Positions 43,881 to 55,859 of a stretch of 64,000 bases of DNA are shown in pieces. Source of the DNA: Odobenus rosmarus divergens (taxonomy: Eukaryota > Chordata > Mammalia > Carnivora > Odobenidae); assembly GCF_000321225.1 (NCBI RefSeq), contig NW_004450405.1, forward strand, positions 102,174 to 166,173. The letters run 5' to 3'. A model generated the notes under the pieces. The model had not been told where the DNA came from and made no database searches. It saw only the letters and a program-made list of their open reading frames with translations. Both the position numbers and the translations under genes were made by a program. Each line of letters begins with the position of its first letter. Positions within the stretch are counted from its first letter, which is position 1.

Positions 43881-44929
43881 CTTCTACAGAATAGTAATGA
43901 GAATAAAAAAGGCAAAAGATATGAACTATCAATCCATAAAAGAGAAAGAGGTGGGTCAGGGAAGATACTGCCTTCTGTTTCTGGGGGGTGGGGAGAGGTT
44001 AGCCTTACAGTTTAAATGAACCTATTAAACTATGTATGTGTTATTTGGTACAAATAAGAATAAAAATAATACGCAAAGCCAATGGTAGCATAAACAGATT
44101 GTGAGCAAACACTTTTCCGAGGACAGCACAATACAACCTCTTTGCTCATTGACTGAGAGTATTCAGTCTATAAAAATGGATGGCCAGTCACGAGTAAAAA
44201 CAAGTAATAACTCCTTTTCAGTAATGCAAATATATATACTTTTAGAACATAAAACTATTTCCAAAGTTGAAAGTGCTATAACACTAATAAAAAATCATGC
44301 TAAATTCTGTAGGTATATATACACAGAGATATACACAAACACATGCATAGTATCTTTCTTATTTTTTATTTATTATTTTTAATTTCAATACTAGAGATTT
44401 CCTGCCTGTAAGAGATGGGTTCAACTTGGACCAAACTCCAATCCCAGAGTTTGTGGCAGTTCAAAGCTACCCCATGAATTCGCCCTTTACTTCTTTTACA
44501 ATGCTTTAATTGTATTTGAAGTTTATTCCCCTTTCAGTGTTTTCCTCCAAAAAAGCCAATCATACTCCAAATTCCTGAGCTTTGAAACCTCCTTGAAGTA
44601 AAGAGAAGTCATAATAAATGATATCATCACCCCCCACTTCTTACTTGGTCTTCTGCCCTCTCCCTGGCTCCCCTTCTGCTTCAGTGCTTGCCAAAAGCCA
44701 GCTGCCTTTTGCCTGACCTTCCTCCTGGTCTGGAAGTCCCTTTAAAAGTGTTGCGCAAAGTGCATTTCTTGGGTGGGGGGATGAGTGTGGTGCATGGTTC
44801 TTGCCAGTTTGGCCTGCCTTCTTAACCTCCTTGGAATTCTGGTACATAAATTTTCTCTATCTAAATGAATATGTGTATATATTATTTATTTATTTCTACT
44901 TCCAAGGTATGAGGCTGAAGATTTCCTCT
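43881..44929. other. No gene recognised
   Basis: Unassigned sequence with short AT tracts. A C/T-rich section at 44640-44830 gives only chance frames. Confidence 0.45.
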
Positions 44930-45620
44930 CTCTATTACTGATACTCGATATTCATCTCATTAATTTTTTTTACCAATCTAAAGGGTAAGCAATTTGTATC
45001 TTGTTGGTTTAATGTACATTTTTTGATACCTAGTAAGGCTGAGCATCTCTTTATATTCACTGTCCATTTGTTTTTTCTTTTTCTGTGAATTGCTTCCTTA
45101 TAACCTGTGCTCATATTTCCATTGGGTTCTTTTCTTTTTCTCACATAAATATTGAAATAAGAACTCCTTATAGATTTTGATTATTAGTACTTTGCCTATT
45201 GTACCTGTTGCAAATATATATTTTTTTCCTTTCTGCCATTTAACTTTTGTTAGAGTCTTTTCTTGAATAGAAGTTTTAAACTTTTAAGTAGTTTTGGTGG
45301 TCTTTCCTTCTATGTTTCTTGGCTTGTTTTCAATATTCTTGCTAACCCCAGGGTGATGATAAAAGTTATACTATATTTAGTGCTACTAATGTTATGGTTT
45401 TAGGGTTTATATCTTTAATTCACCTGGAATATATTTATTTGTTCGCATTTCTATGCTGTAAAATAAGAATAACTTTTCCCCCAGATGTTTAGCCAGTTGG
45501 CTCAAAGATTTTTACTGAATAGTCTGTCCTTGCCCCTGATTTGAAAAGTCCTCTAGGTCATGTATTAAATTCCTATATGTGTGTATGTGTGAGTTGATAC
45601 ATGTACATCTGTTTCTGTAC
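44930..45620 (-). mobile_element. Old L1 (L1M or HAL1-like) fragment, antisense
   Basis: CTAGTAAGGCTGAGCATCTCTTTATAT, CCATTTGTTTTTTCTTTTTCTGTGAATTGC, AACTCCTTATAGATTTTGATTATTAGTAC, and CACCTGGAATATATTTATTTG are reverse-complement L1 3' text. Heavily decayed; ends approximate. Confidence 0.75.
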
Positions 45621-45739
45621 TTTCCATTTTACCCATTAACCTCACAGGATTTCCCTGGAACTAGAGGAGAAATGGAAATCACCCAGAGATCCTGAGAAGA
45701 TGGGAAAAGACAGTGTAGTCTCAGTGTAGACATTTAAAT

Positions 45740-45796
45740 TAAAATATATTAATATATATAAACATATATATACAACATATATATATATATATGTTG
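45740..45796 (+). repeat. (TA)n tract with a 24-bp perfect palindrome
   Basis: ATATAT-rich, ending in a perfect palindrome at 45773-45796 (CAACATATATAT and its complement). Confidence 0.93.
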
Positions 45797-45836
45797 AACT
45801 ATGTGAATGTGTTACAAATTTAAAAGTTAAACTAAA

Positions 45837-46042
45837 GGGGCGCCTGGGTGGCTCAGTCATTAAGCGTCTGCCTTTGGCTCAGGTCATGGTCCCAGGGTCC
45901 TGGGATCCAGCCCCGCGTCGGGCTCCCTGCTCCGCGGGAAGCCGGCTTCTCCCTCTCCTGCTCCCCCTGCTTGTGTTCCCTCTCTCGCTGTGTCTCTCTC
46001 TGTCAAATAAATAAAATCTTCAAAAAAAAAAAAGTAAAAAAT
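45837..46042 (+). mobile_element. CAN-SINE, sense, young-looking
   Basis: Starts GGGGCGCCTGGGTGGCTCAG and keeps many CpGs (GCGCC, GCGTCGGGC, CCGCGGG), which usually decay quickly. The tail is AATAAATAAAATCTTC plus a long poly(A). A perfect 15-bp target-site duplication AAAAGTTAAACTAAA lies at 45822-45836 and 46043-46057. Confidence 0.97.
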
Positions 46043-46057
46043 AAAAGTTAAACTAAA

Positions 46058-48239
46058 AATATAAATTGCACAAAGTTCTGGTGTTGCTTTGGTTATTATT
46101 TTTTTTCTGTTTCCCCAATTTCTTTTTATTTTAAATTTCTTCTTGATTACTTTAGAATTATTCCTTTAATGCTGTGTGTGTGGTGGAGGGTGTGGGCGTG
46201 CCTCAGAGTGTGTTACTACATTGCATTTGAAAGTAGAAAGTTAAATCAAATATATATTTTCAAAAGTCATTGTTTAGATTTCCAATGTTTCATCCATTAA
46301 TAACCCACTAATTTTGAAGGAATGGGATATTTTTATGGTAGTTTGTCTGGCATAGTTGAGAAAAAATGTTGCTAGAATCCTTCACTATGGCTTTGGCTTG
46401 CATATATGCTCTGTTTCATTTGCATATTGCCTCAAGGGAATTAATATTTGACTACATGAAGTTTGACCCAGCCCACATGGGCCATCTGGGAGAGGAGTTT
46501 CACTAGTCAGTCACTCAGTGACTGAAATGTGAGAAAAGATTGAGAGCCAAGGTTTGCTTTCCTCTGAGTCTCTTACAAGGATGTGACCCAGACTGAAGAA
46601 TCATTACATGTTTGCAGTGGATTCTGCAATTATAAATAATAGTGGGTTTCCTAGTTTCAGAATCACCTTTGTATTTTGCCTATAGCTCAAAATATTCCAT
46701 TTTATCAAGTTTTGTTTGTATTTAATAAAAATTTTTAGAATAAGAAATTATGTAGTTATTATGTTACAAGTTCACACCACTTGTCTATATGCTGCCTGTC
46801 ATATAGTAAATATTAGTTTTACGTAAGCAGATGATCTGTACTGTGGCTCTTCACAGAAAATAACACTTTTCAAACCAAAAGTTACTTTCTCACTCTAGTA
46901 AAATTGAACTAGAAAATGCTATTTGGAGAAGGGTTTTAAAAGAGGAAAAAGGGATGTTAATAATACCAAAAAGAGCAGGAATTTCTGTAAAAATTTAAGA
47001 AAGAATTTTGACGTCAATGATGAGCATCATCTCTACACCTACTAGTATGTGTGGGTGTGACTCCTAAAATTCTTTTTGTCATTTGTCCAACTAAGAATCT
47101 GCAAGTTTTAGGCTGCAATCTCTTTATGGCTGGTACATATTTATAGAAATCTTTTCTCTCCCTACTTCACTTAACCAATATCTAGCTATTCTGTTGATAA
47201 TGGATGTGGCAGACAATTAATAGTCTGTTATATAGGGCAAGAGCAGGTCTCAGATAGCTACCTCAACATTTATGTAGTATCCATTTAGCGGTAAAAGTAC
47301 TAAATGTTTGACATAATTTTTTGATATTGTTACTAACCCTTTTCCACATTAGTTTTTGTTTGTTTGCTTGCTTCCCTATACTAAACACTGTTTTCTAGAA
47401 CCGGGTGACTTCTTGCTCCACTCCTTACCCTAGATGGGCCTCTCTTCCCAGGAAATGGGAAGAGCAGTCCACTTCCTAGAGGGCACTCTGAGTGCTCTTC
47501 TGCCTTTTCCCAGTCTCAGGCAGTGATGTTGAGGCGTCGACCAGGTGGAGTGAATGTGCAGCTATATGATTTATTACTCAACTGACTAGTCAATCGTTAT
47601 GGGAGAACTTGTGTATTAGTAGGACCCAGACAGCCTCTTAAGTGTGCAGGTTCATGGCAAGCCTTTGATACATCACTAGAATTATTTCTGTCAGTACCTC
47701 TTGGTCTGCCTAACAAAACCCTCCCAGACTTGTCCTATCTTGTCTCCAAGTTGCGGATAACTAGACCACTTGAGATTCTATCTCTAATTACCATTTGCTT
47801 TATTTGTATGTGGATTATTTACTTTTATTAGCATCAGTGGGAATCCCACTGCCGGGAGTTCTGGGAGTAGAACTTGAACAATTCCGTCTCTGCTTTGACT
47901 TTCTGTTTGGGAAAACTCCAACTAAAGTCGGTTCATTGGTTCACCTCACTTTTGGAAATGTAGCTTGGTGTAGTTCCCTCATTCTTGTGTTAGCTGTCTC
48001 CCCATAATTCTAGGTGAACTCCCTGCCCACATTCCTCTGAAGCCACGGCTTCTCCCACGCTATTTATGCTGGACCCTGATGAGGTAACTTCCTCTGGGTG
48101 TGTACCTGGCCCCTGAGTGATACTGCCCTCCAGCACCACCACCGTGGGCTAGATTTCAGCTTCTCCTTCCAGAACTATTGCTACCGCCTTCAGAGTGCTC
48201 TCCCCTTCTCTCTGCTTTCTTCTTTCCTGCATCTTCCTA
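46058..48239. other. Unassigned block, partly unique
   Basis: 46370-46680 looks unique, with an octamer ATTTGCAT near 46417 and the 17-bp palindrome at 46508-46524. 47400-48010 is GC-richer and could be a decayed LTR, but no ends are visible, so I do not call it. Confidence 0.35.
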
Positions 48240-48620
48240 ACAAATTATTTTTCCTAAAATATTTGTTTCCTTATGTCACTTTCCAAGGACTTAGATTGTT
48301 GGTAACTCATCAAATAAAAAAGTTCTTATGCGTCAAGCCTTGCCGTGACTTCTGTGCTCTGGTCAGTCCAAGCTATGTAGTGCTCCCCAACCTCTCCCCA
48401 GTCACCTGTATCTTTAAGCCATTGTACATTTTATTAAGATAAATCCCACTCTGCTCAAGTTTTAGCCTACTCATAGCTCCTCTGTGAAATCTTCTTTAAT
48501 AGTTAAATCTTCATTTCATAGCCTTTCCCATCTTGATTCTAAGAGCATTGAGAGTCTGTAACACATAATTTAGCACTTTTATCTTCCTAGGGTTATTTTG
48601 TTCTGTATCTGTTAGGAAGT
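48240..48620 (+). mobile_element. L2-like fragment, sense
   Basis: TTTTCCTAAAATATTTGTTTCC, GTTCTTATGCGTCAAGCC, CCAGTCACCTGTATC, and GCTCCTCTGTGAAATCTTCTTTAATAG with TTTAGCACTTTTATC are compatible with the L2 3' region. Diverged. Confidence 0.55.
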
Positions 48621-50749
48621 ACACTTGGTCACTTAGAAGAGACCTGAATGTGACAACTATTTATTTGTTTCTCATGTAGTGAGGTGTCAGGAGGTAGGGA
48701 GTTCACAGTTGCCATGGTGGCTCCTTATGGCTCTCTGTTCTTCAGTCCCCTTAGGTCTGGTCCACAACTTCAAGATGCAAAATGCTGCCTTAGCTCTGGC
48801 AAGAAGAAAGAAGTGGAATACGTGGTCAGCCTATTTTAAAAAGCTTTTCTGGAAGTGCTGTCCATTGAAAGGTCACCATCTTCTGCAGGGGAAATGTAAT
48901 TGTTGAGACGTTCACATCACTGCTCCCCCAAATCTGGGGAGACTGTTAGTAGGGAGTAAGGGAGGATGGTTACTATGGGCCCCTCTCAGTTCACAGGATA
49001 CATGGACAACTGTGAGGCTCCCCATTCACTGTAGCTGCAGGGACACACAGCAAGTGTCTGCTTTGCTTTCCTGAGCAGTGGTGACACAAGTAAACTATAA
49101 ATGTTTGATAAATCAGGATGTCCCCTTTGGTCAAGAAGACTATTTCCTTTTTACTTTGTCTCCTACTCTTTACTCTTTTCCCAGAAATATGTACAAAGAG
49201 ATAAAAAAAATTTAAACAGCTATAGAAGATAAAAATAAATGTGAAACTTGTTCATTTACGAACACTGTTTTGTTCTGTTGAAGGAAACAATTATATAGGT
49301 GTATCTGGATCTTAATGCTTAGACTACTGGATTATAAAATTCCACACATGTCTAATAAATACTCTTCAGCATGGCACACAATTCTGGGACTATGTAACAT
49401 GCAGATTTTTTTTGACATCCATCTAAACGTGCAAGCTTTGGGGGCAATTAATGCAGTGGTTGTCTCACGCAAGTAAACTAGCTTTGTATTCTCAGAATTT
49501 AAACAAAGAATATGCGTGATAAATATTTGCAATATGTGATGCTGTTGTGGGTGGTCATTAGGAGCTTCAACTTGAGGGTGTTTTCCTACCTTTGTCAGAC
49601 ACAAAGCAAGGCTCCTTTTGTCTCCTGATCACAGCTCTAATTTTCCCAGCTGGATGAATTCACCAAGTTGAGACTCTAAGGGGCCTTAACGTTAGCAGAA
49701 TCTACAAAGTGCCAGAGAGGCATGAAAGCTGCGCCGGAAACATTCGCTCTCCAGGCTTGGCGGTGTGGTTGCCACAGCTACCAGAGCTGCGGCTTTCTCT
49801 GCTTTGTGTTCACGTGGGAAGAGAAGCTTTCAAGGTGACAGTGGCTTCATTATATAACTGACATTGCAATTCGTTTGCTTTAATATTCGCATTTTAATCT
49901 ATGGTGCCTAGTCCTAAATAGGACTTACCTTTGAGAATACTGTTAGGTGGGGGATGGATAGACAAAGTTTTATATGATCAGGAGGACAGATCATAGAGTG
50001 CATGAATCTGTAATTATGATTTTTCCCTGGACTTTGCGACCATTCATACCATGGCTTGAACTGACGTTAGGGAGCTAGCTGCGTTGCTGCACCCGCCACA
50101 AAGAGAATATTGAGAATCATTGATTCAGATACATACACATTATATGTGCCAGTTTTAAAATAGCAATTAAGATGAAATCACAACAGCCTGTCCTTGGTGA
50201 AGTTTAAGTAGATATCCATGTGTAATTAACTGGAGAGTCATTCTGAAGCCTTGAAGTTCTACACTTTATTTAATGATCTTTAAGCACTATGTATAAAATA
50301 TTAATTGCGGGTGAGTGGGCTTCACTTAAAACCAAATCCTACACATAATATAATTGACATATCACCTTCTCCAGGTGAAATTGCGTAGTGACAGATATAT
50401 AAGAATGTGTTAACAGTGGGTTTACAGTTTATCTATTTCCATTTCTTTTCATAAATATATATTACCAATGATAAAGAGGTCTCGAAATTCCCTCTGCTAT
50501 CTTGTCTGCAATCTCAGTTTTGAAGAGAATGTGAGTTTTGTCCCTTCTTTTTGATGGAATGGCATTATCAACAGCAAAATACTGTGTGGTTTTTCGTTTG
50601 TTTTGTTTAGGTTTGTTGTTTGTTTAGGTTAAGAAGGAGCAGCTGAAGCACTCCTTATGAAATTTAACTAATTTTTCTTTGTTAAAAGAAGGCTCCCTTG
50701 ACCACTGTTTGCAGTTTGTTAGCAGCTTCTATCAGGCCATTGGTGGGAA
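48621..50749. other. Repeat-poor block; candidate conserved non-coding island at 49280-50560
   Basis: No SINE, LINE or simple repeat is seen for about 1.3 kb, and the sequence has balanced composition with CpG-containing words (GCTGCGCCGGAAACATTCG, TTCACGTGGGAAG). Homeodomain-like words are GCAATTAATGC, GTGTAATTAACTGG, ATATTAATTGCGGG and AGCAATTAAG. No exon is evident. Confidence 0.35.
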
Positions 50750-51010
50750 GGAAACAATTTTTTGGAGCACCTGTTGTGTTTTTCTCTCACTTTGTGTATA
50801 TTGTCTCATTCAATATAATAGTATTAAGTATTATTATTATGTCGTATTGTATGTATGAAGTATTACATATGTATATGTATGTATTAAGTCTTACTAATTT
50901 ATTTTACAGATGAGGCTAAGGAGAGGATTTTTACATCCACAATCACAAAGCCAATAAAAGAGACATAGTGGTCTAACAGAGACACAAGTCTTTCTAATCC
51001 CCAAACCCGT
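50750..51010 (-). mobile_element. MIR, antisense, with an AT microsatellite inside
   Basis: TTTTTTGGAGCACCTGTTGTG, TTGTCTCATTCAATATAATAG, then an ATTATT/ATGTAT expansion (50825-50890), and ATTTTACAGATGAGGCTAAGG, AATCACAAAGCC. Reverse-complement MIR with an internal simple-repeat expansion. Confidence 0.7.
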
Positions 51011-51389
51011 ATTTTTTCACCAACTTGGGGAGACACACCCTGCCAAGATGACTTCAAATTTGGAGAGATGGTATGCTGTAGTTTTTTTTTGTTTTAATTT
51101 TTAGCAGTCATTAAATTACCTACAAGAAATGTGATGTAAACATTGTTAAGTATAATCTATGTACTGGATGCCAGGTTTCATCCCCTGCAACCATTTCCCC
51201 TGTCTCGCCACAAAGACCTCCAGTTTTCTTTGGGGGATAATTTTCGGTCCAGGGAAGCCAAATTTAACTCTGGTTTCAATGGTGTGTGTGTTGTGACCCA
51301 GGCTAAGCCAATCAGATTTTTGTTCCTCTGGTACTATGATTAGTTTAACAGCTCAGCGTGGAACCTTAGTTTGTCTAATCAGTATGAGT

Positions 51390-52015
51390 CTTAAGACTTA
51401 TTTTGGAATGCTGGGGCAAATGTAATTCAGTTCAGTGAATTAACATACGGTTATATTTCCCAGCCCCATTGACTTCAGACTAGGGCATGAAACTTACTTC
51501 GGTTAATGACATATAAGAAGAAGTAGTGTGTGCCACATAGTTGGAGTTGGAGCTTTAAGAGCCTACATCGTGTTTCCACTATGTGCCCCCCCACCACCAT
51601 AATACTGGCAATGTCCAACGCAGGGTCTACTCCAGCAGCCTGGGTCCTGGAATAAGGACTCTGTGAAATAGAGCCACAGTTGACCTACAATGAAAATGTA
51701 TAGTGAATGAAAAATAATTTTGGGGTGTCTGGGTGACTCAGTCAGTTAAGCATCCGACTCTTGATTTTGGCTCATGTCGTGATCTCGGGTTCCTGGGATC
51801 AAGACCCATGTTGGGCTTCCAGCTCGGTGGGGAGTCTGCTTTAGGATTCTCTTTCCCTCTGCATCTCCCTTTGTGCATCCTCTCTCTCTCTCTCAAGTAA
51901 ATAAATAAATCTTTAAAAAAAGAAAAAACTTTTTGTTGATGTGAGCCATTGGAATGTGGGAGGTTTTTTTGTTGTTTTTGTTTGCCACATAACTTAGTGT
52001 AAATGTTAGGGTGTG
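51390..52015 (+). mobile_element. Unassigned ancient interspersed repeat, sense, split by a SINE
   Basis: ACTTCGGTTAATGACATATAAG, GTAGTGTGTGCCACATAG, CAGCAGCCTGGGTCCTGGAATAAGG, then after the SINE (51722-51927) TTGTTGATGTGAGCCATTGGAATG and TTTGCCACATAACTTAG. I recognise this as a common mammalian repeat type, but I do not assign a family name. Confidence 0.5.
51722..51927 (+). mobile_element. CAN-SINE, sense, older subtype
   Basis: Head GGGGTGTCTGGGTGACTCAG with the CTCTTGATTTTGG subtype middle, a CT-rich stretch and the tail AAATAAATAAATC. The flanking A/T-rich sequence only suggests a target-site duplication. It interrupts an older repeat that continues on both sides. Confidence 0.92.
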
Positions 52016-52203
52016 GAGGTGAGCCTCGGAAGAACTGCAGCCATTTTTTCCTCATGAAGTTAGCCTAATGGGAAAACTGTCATAAGAAGGAAGCAGAGTT
52101 AGGGAAATCATAGAGAAAGACAGAGCGAATTCTAATGATGTCACAAACCCTTAGCTCATGGCTGTAGTCATCCCTACAGCTGAAATTTTTATTTAAGTGA
52201 ATC

Positions 52204-52395
52204 TTTTTTTCTTTAAGATTTTATTTATTTATTTGAGATAGAGATCACCAGCAGGGGAAGGGAGGGGCAGAGGGAGAGGGAGAAGCAGGCTCCCCACTGA
52301 GCAGGGAGCCCCATGCAGGGCTGGGTCCCAGGACCCCAAGATCATGACCTGAGCTGAAGGCAGATGCTTAACCAAGTAAGTCACCCAGGTGGTCC
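52204..52395 (-). mobile_element. CAN-SINE, antisense
   Basis: Tail AAGATTTTATTTATTTATTTGAG and end GTCACCCAGGTGGTCC. The short target-site duplication TAAGTGAATC lies at 52194-52203 and 52396-52405. Confidence 0.94.
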
Positions 52396-52405
52396 TAAGT
52401 GAATC

Positions 52406-53539
52406 AATACATTTGCTTAAGGTAACTTTAGTTCAGTTTTCTGTTACTTGCAACCAAAGCAAACAAATTACTTTATGCATCATACCACAAATTCCACTTC
52501 ACTTTCCTACAACAGTCATCTGAAATAGCCTTGAAGCCAGCCCAAATAATTTAAGTTATAAGGTCCTCAAAGTCACTAGCCAGATCAACGCTGACAAAGG
52601 AAGAAAGCCATTCGGTAGGCAAGTTTAATATAAAAGCAGGTGGATGCCAAATAAGAACTATGTAAGATTACTATGCTTAGTAACAAGATTCAAATGATTT
52701 CTTCAAGGATAAGTGAAGATAAGTGAAGAATTTACACTTTTCAAAACAATGCCTATTTACAAATGTATAAACAAAGATTTCTAAAGAGAAGGGTTGGGGG
52801 GAGGCATAGGGTTCATGGAGCAATGTTGTGAAAGACCCCTCCCATGTTACAATAAAGGGTGTCAAACATTGGAATTTTTTCCCTGATTAATCACTGAGGG
52901 AGGCACCTGGGTGGCTCACTCGGTTAAGTGTCTGCCTTCGGCTCAGGTCATGATCCCAGGGTCCTGGGATGGAGCCCCACATCGGGCTCCCTGCTCAGCG
53001 GGGAGCCTGCTTCTCCCTCTCCTCCCTGCTCGTGCTCTCTCTTGCTATCTCTGTCTATCTCTCTCTCAAATAAATAAAATCTTTTAAAAAAAATCATTCA
53101 AGTTTTTTCATTAAAAAAACTGAAATTAAGCAAACTATGACAAATAGGTTATAGATAACAACAAATGGAACGTATAACACTTACAGAATTGTGAGATTTC
53201 CCTTAGAAGAGTGAGCACATTGTTCTCAAATGCTGCTACTGGAGAGGAAACTTCCCACTGAATTCCCTGAAATGGCAGAATGGACGTAAAATTGGGCCTC
53301 ACCATGGCCAATTTTTCTATTCCAGTGGAGGTAGTTACTTACTAAGGTCAGAACACTTTCCTTCTTTGAAACAGTCATCAGCTTATAAATTTTCAGTGTC
53401 TACCCCCAAAATGTGAGTAGACATTTGAAAGCAGAGAACTAAAACCAAAAAGTAAAAAGTAATATTCTTAGTTAAGGGTAACGTGCTAGGAAAACAATCA
53501 CCACAAAATTTTAAAATATAATACGTTTGAATAGTCTCT
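52406..53539. other. No gene recognised apart from one SINE
   Basis: Outside the SINE at 52898-53092 the sequence is AT-rich and unassigned. Confidence 0.45.
52898..53092 (+). mobile_element. CAN-SINE, sense
   Basis: Head GGGAGGCACCTGGGTGGCTCAC, a CT-rich middle and the tail AAATAAATAAAATC plus poly(A). The flanks AATCACTGAG and AATCATTCAA are weak candidates for a target-site duplication. Confidence 0.94.
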
Positions 53540-54090
53540 GTGCACTGAAGTTTGTGTTTAATTTTTCATTTTGTTTCATTTCTTATTATTTAAAAAAATT
53601 GAATAGGGAATACTTTTACATGATTAATACACAATACAAAGTGGTATACAGTAAAAAGTTTAGTTTGCACCTCTACTCACATCATCCCCATTTTTCTCTG
53701 TCACCAGCTGGTCACCATATTATTAGTCATTGAGTATTCTTCCAGAATTTCTTTATGCAAGACCAAGGAAATGCAGATATGTATTGTTATGTCCTCTCTT
53801 TCTTCCATAAAATATAGCACAGTATAGACTGTTCTGTATTTTGCTATTTTCACCCAGTGATACCTCTTGGAGATCTTTCTTTACCAGTAGCTCAAGGGCT
53901 TTGCTTTTTTTTTCTTGCATTTTCATAGTCAGTTCTCATGGCATGCATGTACAGTCACCTATTTAACCAGTTCCCTAATAATGGAAGCCTGGATTATTTC
54001 TAATTTTTACTAGTGCACGTAGTACTTTTGATAAATAACCTTTACATATGTTGCTTCATACATGTTCATTGCTTATTTTCAGAGAATGAA
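53540..54090 (-). mobile_element. Old L1 3' region, antisense
   Basis: TTACATGATTAATACACAATAC, CTCTGTCACCAGCTGGTCACC, CTGTTCTGTATTTTGC, and ATACCTCTTGGAGATCTTTC are reverse-complement L1 3'UTR text, with TTGATAAATAACCTTTACATATG at the far end. Confidence 0.7.
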
Positions 54091-55859
54091 AATAAAGCCA
54101 AGTCCTAAAAATAGAGTTATCCTCAGTTTTGGCAAGCTTCTAAATCTGAGGGCTCACTTGGGTTATTTTTTGCTACCTAAACTTACTAATTTAGTTTTTC
54201 ACTCTCTAGCACATTTAGCCAAGAAAAGTGGCTTTCATTTGTAAATCAATACAAGCTACCTAGATATTTGGAAGGAAGGGGCCATGTGTCATATATATCC
54301 ATCCGGCTGTCCTAGGACCTATGCAGAAATGTTGCTTCCCCCCAAAAAATGATAGAAGAAAGGGTGATTTCCATAAGAGCCACTAAATAACACATCAGAG
54401 CCCTGAAAAATCTTGCCTCCCTTCTATCTTGACTTCCATATTTAATCCTTGGGATTTGTCCTTCGAATTGATTCTCATGAGCATCCCCTTCCCTTGCATT
54501 CCTTTCCCACCAGCTACATTCTCCAAAAATGGTTGCTCTATACCAGTTGCTCTTTTTATTCCAACCTGTGTGCCTTCTGTTGCTGATGTATCACTTTAAA
54601 ATAGCCCACTTGTTACATAATATCTATATCAATTCCTTTTTGTTGTTGCTGTTGTTTTCTCAAGGAATTCTTTGGGTAATTACTTTAATGGAATCTGGTT
54701 TTTGATGATTTATTCTCCCCGCCCCCCCCCACCCCCGGCCCCCAACACTCCTCCCAAGAACCCAGTAGTAAATTTAAGACACGGGTGAGATTTTGTGGGG
54801 TTTTTGTTTGTTTTTTTTCCTTTTCTTCCTTCTTAATCACAAGCTGTTGGAATATTAATTAAGCCAACATTTTCAATTAATATGTTTTTATAGGTTAGTA
54901 TCTCTACAACACACCAATATTTCCAACTCTACCCAGTCTGATCTCTACATCTCCCCCTTACAGAACAACGACTTCCGTGAGTCACCTTTTCTGGTTTCAG
55001 TTGTTGGCACCATTACCAGCTCTTCTCAGTGACTCTAGCATCCACATCATGCTCGCTACTGGTCACACAGATCCCTGGAGTCTTTTTTTTAGAATCTGCA
55101 GCTCACGCCTTCAGGACTGCTTTGAAGAGAAAAGTATGAATGGAGAATGGGAGGTACATTCTTACTTTCTTTTCTCAGTAATGCTATTTATTTCACTGCT
55201 TGACTCATTACCATCTTCTTTTTTTTTTTCTCTCTTACTGTCTACGTTTTTGCTCCCTAATGCATAAATTCCTGTCCTTCATGGGTCTCTGTGTAAGTTT
55301 TTCTTCCACTGCCTTTATGTGCCTTCTGGAATTCTGGAAAGCAAAGTTCTCCGAAATGTAAAAGACCTGCTAGTATACTGGGAATAGTTTATTGGTTTGG
55401 TTTTTTTAATTATAGTCAGAGGTAAGTCAACATTCCTACAATTCCTTTTATAAAAAAAAATGATACTTAAGTTGGTTTAGGATGGTTTTAAATAATTCTT
55501 AGCCATTTGCTAGCTGTTCCTTCTTAATACGAGTTAAGGGGTCTGATTTTGTATTTGTGCAGTTTTACATACATATTTATATACCAGTCACAAAGAGAGA
55601 TTCACCCAAATATATACACTGCATGTTTTTACACGGCTGCAAAGATAACACTATTGGTTTATGAATTCAAACTCATTTTCTGATATAAGTGAGAAAAAAA
55701 ACAAAAACATGATTTTTCCAGTGGTGATGGTTACCTTATGATGATTAATCCTCCAAAATATCATTATTTGGACAACAGGATTTTGAAAAGAACAAAGGGC
55801 AGGAAAAAAAAAAGATAGAAAATAGCAACAAAGAGAGAGGAAATTATGTTTCACCAGAT
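54091..55859. other. No gene recognised
   Basis: Contains the C-rich tract at 54716-54744 and T-rich runs; otherwise unassigned. The frames at 54977-55267 lack protein motifs. Confidence 0.45.
54716..54744 (+). repeat. C-rich tract (G-quadruplex motif on the minus strand)
   Basis: Four C runs: 54717-54720, 54722-54730, 54732-54736 and 54739-54743, with loops of one or two bases. The minus strand has the matching four G runs, a classical quadruplex pattern. Confidence 0.95.

Noticed and set aside
47400..48010. Decayed LTR of an endogenous retrovirus
   Set aside because: No terminal TG/CA ends, no poly(A) signal arrangement and no internal retroviral coding sequence could be recognised.
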